From Candidatus Rifleibacteriota bacterium (GTDB taxonomy: Bacteria > Riflebacteria > Ozemobacteria > Ozemobacterales > Ozemobacteraceae), in contig JAKJFO010000061.1 in assembly GCA_022704885.1 (NCBI GenBank), positions 1-7,559 on the forward strand: a stretch of 7,559 nucleotides of DNA, in the 5' to 3' direction. Numbering within the stretch: position 1 is the stretch's first letter; the number at the start of each line of letters is the position of its first letter. This document shows positions 1 through 5,402 of the stretch, one piece after another. The notes below the pieces were generated by a model. The model did no database searches. It worked only from the letters and a program-made list of their open reading frames with translations, and was not told the DNA's origin. The translations under genes were made by a program, and so were the position numbers.

Positions 1-1
1 G

Positions 2-535
2 CTTGGGCTGGTGACCGACTCGCGCTCCTTTCAGAACGAGGGGATACGTGCTTCAGCACACCTGGCGGCTGCAAAAATACTGCAGACCGGTGTCGACACT
101 ACACCCATTCTCAACATGCTCAATTCAGGAAAATCGGAGGCCGACCTGCGCGTGCAGGGCTTTGGCCTGAGCAACTTTCAGCTGCACTGCCGCAACCGCC
201 TTGCCACGCTGGTCATACGACAAAGTGACCTGGCACGCCTGGGCGCCTCTTTTGGCAACGTTTTTGCAAGTGGTGTATTCAACCTGATGCTGTCGATGAG
301 CGAGACCTTTGCCAGCGTCGTGATTTTTGAAAGAGAAGACGGCGTCAGCTTCTGCGAATTTCGCTCTCGTGGCGGCATCAACGTTAAGGAAGTCGCAGTA
401 GCGATGGGTGGCGGCGGTCATATACCGGCATCAGGCTGCAGCAGGGCTGTTCCCATCGAAGAACTGGCTAAAGAAGCCATCGATCGTATGATCAAACAGG
501 TAGACATTTTTTTCACAGAACAGGAGCGCAATTGA
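2..535 (+). CDS. DHH/DHHA1 family phosphoesterase, NrnA-like (5' truncated)
   Basis: This is the 3' part of a gene cut by the window start; 177 residues plus a TGA stop are visible, and the frame is open back to base 2. The fragment begins LGLVTDSRSF, matching the last motif of the DHH catalytic domain (usually GLxTDTGSF in NrnA-type proteins), with the metal-ligand Asp retained but TG replaced by SR. It ends with a DHHA1 domain: FRSRGGINVKEVA followed by the glycine-rich GGGGH motif (bases 407-421) and IPASG, which in this family binds the substrate end. Family knowledge: such cytoplasmic Mn-dependent enzymes degrade short oligoribonucleotides and often dephosphorylate pAp. RecJ-type exonucleases share the two domains, but the short linker and C-terminal ending favour the NrnA/oligoribonuclease group. 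The stop overlaps the start of the next gene, suggesting translational coupling. The catalytic DHH motif itself is outside the window, so activity cannot be judged. Confidence 0.85.
   Translation, partial: LGLVTDSRSFQNEGIRASAHLAAAKILQTGVDTTPILNMLNSGKSEADLRVQGFGLSNFQLHCRNRLATLVIRQSDLARLGASFGNVFASGVFNLMLSMSETFASVVIFEREDGVSFCEFRSRGGINVKEVAVAMGGGGHIPASGCSRAVPIEELAKEAIDRMIKQVDIFFTEQERN
522..526 (+). promoter_or_regulatory. Ribosome binding site of the exported TPR protein
   Basis: AGGAG lies 8 nt before the ATG at 535, inside the last codons of the phosphoesterase gene. It supports the ATG over the TTG immediately before it (532), which would add only one residue. The TGATG arrangement (TGA 533-535, ATG 535-537) is typical of coupled translation. 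Confidence 0.7.
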
Positions 536-1653
536 TGAAATTCAGGCTCGCATTTTCCGTTCTGTTGCTGTCATTATTTGCCTTAACAGCAGCCGGCCAG
601 GAAAATCGGCTTTCCATCAATGTCGAAATCGAAGGTCTGGGAGAAATAGTACTCGAGGAAAACTCGATTGACCAGACCGAAACCACCCAACTGCTGTTGA
701 AAAAACCAGGCGGCATGCAGCAGGTAATTGATTCATACGACGGTCTTCTGCCATCTGACCTGATCAAGCACGATCTCGACGGTGACAGCAACTTTGAGAT
801 AATTGCCCTTCTCCGCCACCCTGACGGCATAGATGTCATAATGCACATTTACGCCACTGATGCCGATTTTAAAAAGATTTTCCCTGAAAGTCAGAACGAA
901 AACAACCCGCTGATCTGCCGTGAAATTTTTATCTCGATGCATGGTAATCAGCCAGCCGTATGCACCCGGCATCTGATTTCCTATCATGATTTCGGACCTC
1001 CCGAACTTTATCGACTGGAATTCTACCAGCTTCAGAAAGGGCACCTGGTTCTTGCTCAGCAGGGATTCACCGAAGGCAATCATTACAACATTCTGATGAA
1101 CCGTGGTGCCTGGGCATTTCACGGCGGTCAGTATCTTGAGGCTCTTGACTATTACAATCTGGCGATCTCTTCGTCGACCGGTGAAATCTCATCTCGTGCC
1201 TTTATCGAAAGCCTTTTCTACCTGGCCGAGTCCCGCAAGTTTCTCAAAGATTTCAAACACGCACTTGAGCTTTATCAGAAAATCGTTCTCGAGTTCAGTC
1301 AGAATTCCTTTACTGATGCCGCTCAGCGCGAAATAGAACTGATATCTCAGAACATCGAACACCCCGAAACGCTGTCTTTTTACATTGACGTTTTGAGTCA
1401 CATCAACTGCGACCGCTGGGAAACCGCGCTGGAACTTCTGCAGAATCATGAACTCGGCAGTGCCGACAGCCCTCTGCTCGACCGCATGCTGTTCACCAGG
1501 GCTGAAGTTTTGACCGCACTGAACCGGGTCGATGAAGCAATCGAAGTTTATCGCACGATTCAGCAGAAATTTCCTGACAGCCCGATTATCGAAAGTGTTG
1601 AGGCAGCACTCGAAGACATGCTTGAAAAGCCGGAAGAGACTGACGGGTTATAA
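535..1653 (+). CDS. Exported protein with acidic DxDxDxNxE loop and TPR-like repeats, function unknown
   Basis: A 372-aa protein with a clear N-terminal signal peptide: MKFR, a hydrophobic core at residues 5-19 rich in Leu/Phe/Ala, and a plausible signal peptidase I site near TAAGQ (18-22). It is therefore probably periplasmic or surface-exposed. Residues 76-96 contain DLDGDSNFEIIALL, a DxDxDxNxE pattern (D80, D82, D84, N86, E88) like the calcium loops of VCBS/FG-GAP beta-propeller repeats. Only one copy is obvious, so it may be a degenerate repeat. The C-terminal half is helical with TPR-like units at about 186-215 (RGAWAFHGGQYLEALDYYNLA), 225-258 (LFYLAESRKFLKDFKHALELY) and 318-350 (RAEVLTALNRVDEAIEVYR ending KFPDSP). 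This resembles the tandem TPRs of envelope assembly proteins such as YbgF/BamD, but overall similarity does not justify a name. Neighbours on both sides are nearly contiguous, indicating an operon. Function is not recognised; a scaffold or protein-binding role is inference. Confidence 0.85.
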   Translation: MKFRLAFSVLLLSLFALTAAGQENRLSINVEIEGLGEIVLEENSIDQTETTQLLLKKPGGMQQVIDSYDGLLPSDLIKHDLDGDSNFEIIALLRHPDGIDVIMHIYATDADFKKIFPESQNENNPLICREIFISMHGNQPAVCTRHLISYHDFGPPELYRLEFYQLQKGHLVLAQQGFTEGNHYNILMNRGAWAFHGGQYLEALDYYNLAISSSTGEISSRAFIESLFYLAESRKFLKDFKHALELYQKIVLEFSQNSFTDAAQREIELISQNIEHPETLSFYIDVLSHINCDRWETALELLQNHELGSADSPLLDRMLFTRAEVLTALNRVDEAIEVYRTIQQKFPDSPIIESVEAALEDMLEKPEETDGL

Positions 1654-1655
1654 CC

Positions 1656-2948
1656 TTGGCCAGCACAGAAGAAAAACCGAAAAAGAAGAAGAACTGGCAA
1701 CAGGAGCCGGAAGAAGGCTTATCGCGACGGGCGAAAGCGGTGCTTATCGCAATTGCGACCTTCATTCCTTTTATGCTGTTCATCGTGTTTCCGATGATCA
1801 CGCGCGACCACTACAGCAAAACGCTAAAATTGCCACCTGAGGTTTTTTTAAAAGCACCCGAAGAAATCAATCTGGTCAGCACAGGCGAAGTAGGCGCCGT
1901 CTACAAGGTTACCATCAACGAAACCGAGTTCAAGATACCCGACGCATTCACTCCGGTCAAACTCAGCCGGGACCGTATCGACTTCAAGCCGGCCCCCCGA
2001 CGCGAAGCCAGACAAATAACCATTCTCGCCCAGAAGGAAGCCCGCACCATACAGTTCACCAATACCGGCTTAGCCCGCTGGTTCATGCCAACTTCCATGC
2101 TGCAGTTTCTGCAGACCATTCTGCGGGCAACCTGGCATCCAATTCGTCTCTTTTTCAAAGCCCAGTTTTTCGCAACCGAAGGAATCACCGGTAGAATTTT
2201 CGAGGCACGCTGGGATGCGCACCATCGCGGGTTCATTTTTCCGGTAGCTGGCGATAAAGGCTATATCGGAAGAGTTTTCCGCACCAATAATCCGGGTTAT
2301 TTCGAGTTCATGGTTCTCGACACCGTGGCTCCCGTATCACTGCGTGAATGGGTGAATCTGGCGATGCGAATCAAGCCACCATCAGATCTGGCCAGCGCAA
2401 CTCTGCCACCGATGCATGGCGCCAACAGCATAGAATCGTTGATCGAAAAAGCCGTCATCCCTGAGCGCGAACCAGAAGTGCTGTCGACAGCACTTACCTC
2501 ATTTTTTCACACCAAAAACCCGGGCTGGCTGCTGCCAATATCGCTGGTCATGGAAAATCGCGGCTTTTTTGCCGAACTTATCGATCTGCACCGTCAGTTC
2601 ATCGGCAGATTCGACGACGATTCGGCTTATAAAGCCATGTGGGATCAAATATTCAACCGCGCGCTGAATCGAATCATCAAACTCGACATCGACCCGCAGC
2701 TTCATCTACGTGAGCTAAACGTCAGCTGCCTTAACCTCACTCACCTCGAAATAACGCAGGTATTGCTTAAGATTACCATCAAATCAAGAGTTGCCGGAGA
2801 AAGTTCTTTCACTACAGAACTGCTGCCACACGGACGCCTTTATGAACAGCAGGAAAAAGACATCATCATTCGCGCGCCCGATAACATAAGCCTGGCTGAT
2901 GCCGAACGTGTCGAATATCAGATAATACGCCTCGACTTCGCCCGCTGA
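1656..2948 (+). CDS. Single-pass membrane protein with large extracytoplasmic region, function unknown
   Basis: A 430-aa protein starting at TTG. An in-frame TGA at 1641-1643 rules out an earlier start except within four codons, and a later start would lose the membrane segment. No good ribosome binding site is visible; the TTG lies 2 nt after the upstream stop, so translation probably depends on coupling. The N-terminus is short, very Lys-rich (residues 8-12 are KKKKK) and cytoplasmic by the positive-inside rule. It is followed by RRAK and one transmembrane helix at about 27-47. The remaining ~380 residues should lie outside the membrane. They contain an amphipathic or aromatic stretch at 139-175 (RWFMPTSMLQFLQTIL, then WHPIRLFFKAQFF) and a beta-rich C-terminal portion (365-430). 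No family motif or enzymatic signature is recognised. Operon position beside the exported TPR protein suggests the two could work together at the envelope, which is inference. Confidence 0.82.
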   Translation: MASTEEKPKKKKNWQQEPEEGLSRRAKAVLIAIATFIPFMLFIVFPMITRDHYSKTLKLPPEVFLKAPEEINLVSTGEVGAVYKVTINETEFKIPDAFTPVKLSRDRIDFKPAPRREARQITILAQKEARTIQFTNTGLARWFMPTSMLQFLQTILRATWHPIRLFFKAQFFATEGITGRIFEARWDAHHRGFIFPVAGDKGYIGRVFRTNNPGYFEFMVLDTVAPVSLREWVNLAMRIKPPSDLASATLPPMHGANSIESLIEKAVIPEREPEVLSTALTSFFHTKNPGWLLPISLVMENRGFFAELIDLHRQFIGRFDDDSAYKAMWDQIFNRALNRIIKLDIDPQLHLRELNVSCLNLTHLEITQVLLKITIKSRVAGESSFTTELLPHGRLYEQQEKDIIIRAPDNISLADAERVEYQIIRLDFAR

Positions 2949-2958
2949 GTTCTCGTCT

Positions 2959-4104
2959 TCAGGCCGGATACAGTCCACCCAGAACGACTCTGGCAGTTGC
3001 TCCGGTTGCTGCCGGCAGATTTCCGGGACGGTGCCTGACGAATGCGTTGCCAAGCACAGCAAAAGCCATGGCTTCTTTGGCCATAACCGGCACACCAAAT
3101 GCATCGCTGGTTGTTACGGTCACAACATCTTTGAGCCGGACGGTCAATCTGCGCATCAATTCCGGGTTGAGAGCCCCTCCGCCGGAAACAGCAAGATCGG
3201 CAGGAAGCCGGATATGCCCGGAAAGCGCTGTTACTGCAGCAACGACCGAATTGACCGTTATATCAAGAAGCGTTGACAGCAGATCTGCCGGCGATAGCGT
3301 CTTTTTCTGCCAGGAAGCGATCTGATCGAGTCGCTCAGCATTGAAATATTCGCGACCGGTCGATTTGGGGGGTGGCGCTGCGAAATACTGGTCCTGCAGA
3401 AAGCGCTCGACCGTCAGACGGTCGCTGCGCCCCGACGCGGCAAGAAGCCCGTCGCGGTCATAATTCCCCAGGCCAGCACGCTGTACCGCTGCATCCATCA
3501 ACACGTTGCCCGGGCCGGTATCGAAAGCGCATACCATCTGCGGCCGCTTTCCTGCTCGAATAGCACTGATATTGGCCATACCGCCGACATTGAGTAGCAG
3601 CAGGTCTCGGCGGGCTTTTTTTCCAAAGAGAAACAGATCGGCGAAAGGCACCAGAGGAGCGCCCTGACCGCCTGCTGCCATATCTGCCGCGCGAAAATCA
3701 CAGATGACCGGAATACCGGTTCGGTGCGCCAGAACACTGCCATTGAGCAACTGCAGAGTGCCGGTCAAAGTTATGCCATCCCATATCGCCGGTTGCGGGT
3801 GATGATAGATTGTCTGCCCGTGGGCTGCAATATAATCTGGCCGTTCATGCCCTGCTGCGAAGAACTGCAGACAGGCACGGGCGTAGAGTTCGGCAATGTA
3901 ACTGGCTCCGAGAGTCATATCGCAGGCGTCAGCAGCCCGCATCAATTTCTGAATGCGTGCGAATTCGGCCGGGCGAAAACTGCAGCTGTCGAACCAGAGC
4001 AGTTCGCAGGCCCCAGAACGGGTAAAACTCATCATGGCACCATCGATGGCGTCGCCACTGGTGCCGCTCATCATACCGAGAATCTTCACCGCTTTTTCAG
4101 CCAT
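2959..4104 (-). CDS. anmK: Anhydro-N-acetylmuramic acid kinase
   Basis: A 381-aa protein, close to the usual ~370-aa length. AnmK converts 1,6-anhydro-MurNAc and ATP to MurNAc-6-phosphate with opening of the anhydro ring, a cytoplasmic step in recycling cell-wall sugars. Family motifs appear in order: GMMSGTSGDAIDGAMM (10-25, phosphate-binding loop; classical GMSGTSxDGxD), HGQTIYHHP (95-103), DFRAADMAAGGQGAPLVP (136-153), LNVGGMANIS (171-180), FDTGPGNVLMD (194-204, whose Asp195 corresponds to the proposed catalytic base), SGGGALNPELM (307-317) and the C-terminal PGNLPAATGA (360-369). The start is placed at the ATG with complement 4102-4104 because GGGAGG lies 5 nt upstream and the protein then begins just before the first motif; an earlier in-frame ATG at 4170 would add 22 unsupported residues. 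No murQ, nagZ or ampG is in view. The gene converges on the left operon (10-nt gap) and diverges from recA. It appears intact. Confidence 0.97.
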   Translation of the reverse strand: MAEKAVKILGMMSGTSGDAIDGAMMSFTRSGACELLWFDSCSFRPAEFARIQKLMRAADACDMTLGASYIAELYARACLQFFAAGHERPDYIAAHGQTIYHHPQPAIWDGITLTGTLQLLNGSVLAHRTGIPVICDFRAADMAAGGQGAPLVPFADLFLFGKKARRDLLLLNVGGMANISAIRAGKRPQMVCAFDTGPGNVLMDAAVQRAGLGNYDRDGLLAASGRSDRLTVERFLQDQYFAAPPPKSTGREYFNAERLDQIASWQKKTLSPADLLSTLLDITVNSVVAAVTALSGHIRLPADLAVSGGGALNPELMRRLTVRLKDVVTVTTSDAFGVPVMAKEAMAFAVLGNAFVRHRPGNLPAATGATARVVLGGLYPA

Positions 4105-4109
4105 GCTGG

Positions 4110-4115
4110 CCTCCC
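4110..4115 (-). promoter_or_regulatory. Ribosome binding site of anmK
   Basis: On the minus strand GGGAGG stands 5 nt before the ATG ending at 4104. It is a near-perfect Shine-Dalgarno sequence and fixes the anmK start downstream of the alternative ATG at 4170. Confidence 0.75.
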
Positions 4116-4134
4116 ACACCGCCTGAATAGCGAC

Positions 4135-4163
4135 AAGATACCGCGCACTCCAGCATTTTACAA
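4135..4163 (-). promoter_or_regulatory. Candidate sigma70-type promoter of anmK
   Basis: Read on the minus strand, TTGTAA (4158-4163) is separated by exactly 17 nt from TATCTT (4135-4140), each matching 4 of 6 consensus bases. Just upstream of the -35 is an A-rich stretch (complement of 4165-4195) that could act as an UP element. Transcription would start near 4128, giving a short leader before the ribosome binding site. This is a consensus match by eye only. Confidence 0.35.
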
Positions 4164-4200
4164 GCAACAACTTTCTTTTCGCTTTTTGTTCTTGCAGCTA

Positions 4201-4228
4201 TTGGTTTTGCTGCTACGAGTGTGATAAA
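4201..4228 (+). promoter_or_regulatory. Candidate extended -10 promoter of recA
   Basis: TTGGTT (4201-4206) is 16 nt from GATAAA (4223-4228), with a TG at 4220-4221 one base before the -10 element, the extended -10 arrangement. The start of transcription would fall near 4235 and leave a leader of about 27 nt. I see no E. coli-type (CTGT-N8-ACAG) or Bacillus-type (GAAC-N4-GTTC) LexA operator nearby. Evidence is consensus matching only. Confidence 0.35.
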
Positions 4229-4244
4229 CTGAATAAAATATTTT

Positions 4245-4251
4245 GAGGAGG
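4245..4251 (+). promoter_or_regulatory. Ribosome binding site of recA
   Basis: GAGGAGG is a very strong Shine-Dalgarno sequence 10 nt before the GTG at 4262. It supports this GTG as the recA start. The nearby TTG at 4255 is in another frame. Confidence 0.8.
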
Positions 4252-4261
4252 CACTTGAAAA

Positions 4262-5044
4262 GTGGCTGAAAATCGACAGATTCCAGACCGGCAAAAATCA
4301 CTCGAAACCGCAATATCCAGTATAGAAAAACAGTTTGGCAAAGGCGCCGTAATGCGACTGGGCAGCTCACGACACCTGCAGGTCGAAGCAATCCCGACCG
4401 GTTCGCTCTCACTTGACTACGCCCTCGGCGTTGGCGGCATGCCCCGCGGCCGCATCGTTGAAATCTTCGGCCCTGAATCTTCAGGTAAAACCACGGTAGC
4501 ACTGCACGTGGTCGCACAGGCCCAGAAAGCCGGCGGACAGGCTGCCTTTATCGACGTAGAACACGCCCTTGACCCCAGTTACGCCAAAAAACTCGGTGTC
4601 GACACTGAGAATCTGCTGATCGCCCAGCCGAGCAGCGGTGAAGAAGCTCTTGAAATCACGGAAATGCTGGTACGCAGCAATGCCATCGATATCATCATCA
4701 TCGACTCGGTCGCGGCTCTGACCAGCAAAGCCGAAATTGATGGTGACATGGGTGACGCCACTGTCGGCATGCAGGCCCGCCTGATGTCACAGGCAATGCG
4801 CAAGCTCACGCCGGTTGTCAGCAAATCTCGCTGTGTCTGCGTTTTCATCAACCAGATCCGCGAAAAGATCGGCGTCATGTTCGGCAACCCCGAAACCACG
4901 CCGGGCGGCCGCGCTCTCAAATTTTTCTCGTCCGCCGCAAAGATGCGATCAAGGAAGGCGAAGAAGCCACCGGTTTCGTCACTGAAGTCAAAGTGGTCAA
5001 AAACAAGGTCGCTCCGCCTTTCCGCAAGGCCCGCTTCGACATGA
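4262..5044 (+). CDS. Truncated RecA product predicted from the frameshifted gene
   Basis: As the sequence stands, translation from the GTG gives 260 residues. The first 224 are RecA, including the N-terminal oligomerisation helix, the whole ATP site and both DNA-binding loops. The last 36 or so (starting [13 protein letters not shown]) are out-of-frame, Lys/Arg/Ser-rich and without family similarity, ending at TGA 5042-5044. The product lacks the end of the core beta-sheet and the C-terminal domain that gates double-stranded DNA binding, so it is unlikely to fold into active RecA. This is the predicted product only if the deletion is real. Confidence 0.6.
   Translation: MAENRQIPDRQKSLETAISSIEKQFGKGAVMRLGSSRHLQVEAIPTGSLSLDYALGVGGMPRGRIVEIFGPESSGKTTVALHVVAQAQKAGGQAAFIDVEHALDPSYAKKLGVDTENLLIAQPSSGEEALEITEMLVRSNAIDIIIIDSVAALTSKAEIDGDMGDATVGMQARLMSQAMRKLTPVVSKSRCVCVFINQIREKIGVMFGNPETTPGGRALKFFSSAAKMRSRKAKKPPVSSLKSKWSKTRSLRLSARPAST
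4928..4938 (+). other. Frameshift/deletion junction in recA
   Basis: The bases TCGTCCGCCGC serve both readings: TCG TCC (Ser-Ser) ends the upstream frame and CGC CGC (Arg-Arg) begins the downstream frame, sharing base 4933. An intact gene with ordinary codons here, for example TCG TCC GTC CGC CTC GAC GTC CGC CGC, would carry GTCCG twice, 16 nt apart. Loss of one copy and the intervening DNA gives exactly the observed sequence. The reconstruction of the lost bases is inference from the conserved protein sequence. Confidence 0.7.
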
Positions 5045-5319
5045 TGTTCGGTGAAGGCATTTCGAGCGAAGGCGAAGTTCTCGACATCGCTGAAAACGCC
5101 AACATCATCAACAAATCCGGCGCCTGGTATTCATTCGGTGATGTAAGAATGGGCCAGGGTCGCGAAAATTCAAAACAGTTCCTGCGCGACAATCCCGACA
5201 TCTTTGGCGAAATCGTGCTCAAGGTCAAAAAAGCCCTCGGCATGCTCAACAACGAGACTCCGGCACCGGCCGCGGAAGCCAAGGTTGCCGAAGATAAAAA
5301 GAAACCATCCCGTAAGTAA
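4933..5319 (+). pseudogene. RecA C-terminal portion, out of frame with its start
   Basis: 128 codons in the -1 frame encode the end of the RecA core ([29 protein letters not shown]) and the C-terminal domain ([54 protein letters not shown]). A variable Ala/Lys/Pro-rich tail (PAPAAEAKVAEDKKKPSRK) takes the place of the acidic tail of E. coli RecA. All positions expected for a functional C-terminus look conserved, suggesting the break is recent or artefactual. A GTG at 4993 could formally start a 108-aa ORF, but it has no ribosome binding site and lies in the middle of the conserved VKVVKNK motif. Confidence 0.85.
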
Positions 5320-5336
5320 GCATAAACGATGACCAT

Positions 5337-5380
5337 ACCGGGGCTGTATACGCCAGCAGGCGCATGCAGCCCCGGTTTTT
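5337..5380 (+). terminator. Rho-independent terminator after recA
   Basis: ACCGGGGCTG (5337-5346) pairs perfectly with CAGCCCCGGT (5367-5376). The stem continues inward with a T-G wobble, A-T, T-A, one mismatch, then CGCC pairing with GGCG around an AGCA tetraloop (5355-5358). The GC-rich stem runs straight into a run of five T (5376-5380). It lies 17 nt after the recA stop and should end recA transcripts. Transcription of the next gene must then come from read-through or from a promoter overlapping this region. Confidence 0.92.
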
Positions 5381-5389
5381 AAAAGTTGT

Positions 5390-5395
5390 AAGGTG
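5390..5395 (+). promoter_or_regulatory. Probable ribosome binding site of the HAMP sensor gene
   Basis: AAGGTG lies 7 nt before the ATG at 5403. It is a moderate Shine-Dalgarno match and supports this start, which also places the first transmembrane helix right at the N-terminus. Confidence 0.5.
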
Positions 5396-5402
5396 CAGCA
5401 CG

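Larger units (their letters stand above)
4262..5319 (+). pseudogene. recA: recA recombinase gene disrupted by an apparent 16-nt deletion and frameshift
   Basis: RecA forms ATP-dependent filaments on single-stranded DNA, drives strand exchange and triggers LexA cleavage. The gene starts at GTG behind a strong ribosome binding site. Its first 224 codons are textbook Rec[11 protein letters not shown] (25-34), [10 protein letters not shown] (47-56), Walker A GPESSGKT (70-77), IDVEHALDP with catalytic Glu100, Walker B IIIIDS (144-149), loop L1 region [14 protein letters not shown], and loop L2 [20 protein letters not shown] (197-216). After ALKFFSS the frame is lost. RecA similarity resumes in the -1 frame at 4933 with [11 protein letters not shown] and continues through [17 protein letters not shown] and SGAWYS to TAA at 5317-5319. 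Compared with the family pattern [14 protein letters not shown], five residues (VRLD plus one) and the frame are missing, equal to 16 nt; restoring them would give 357 aa. Whether this is a biological mutation or a sequence error cannot be decided here. A terminator follows. Confidence 0.9.

Noticed and set aside
733..1122. Minus-strand ORF of 129 codons opposite the TPR protein gene
   Set aside because: The opposite strand encodes a coherent signal-peptide and TPR protein. This frame has no start signal or family motif.
3724..4224. Plus-strand ORF of 166 codons opposite anmK
   Set aside because: It lies antisense to strongly conserved AnmK coding sequence, has no ribosome binding site and resembles no protein; it is a shadow ORF.
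4105..4261. LexA operator, riboswitch or small RNA in the anmK-recA intergenic region
   Set aside because: No LexA-type palindrome, stable hairpin or known RNA motif was seen. The region is A/T-rich with only promoter-like elements and ribosome binding sites.
4919..4933. Programmed -1 frameshift site in recA (AAATTTTTC run followed by the second frame)
   Set aside because: The in-frame codons AAA TTT TTC do not form a good X XXY YYZ slippery heptamer. A -1 slip here would also still leave the conserved SVRLD segment missing, so a deletion explains the data better.
4922..4940. Intein or intron insertion as the cause of the recA break
   Set aside because: No extra sequence is present at the junction. 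Material is missing rather than inserted.
4993..5319. Separate small gene starting at GTG 4993
   Set aside because: It is the in-frame continuation of the RecA C-terminus. RecA similarity begins 60 nt earlier, and there is no ribosome binding site before the GTG.
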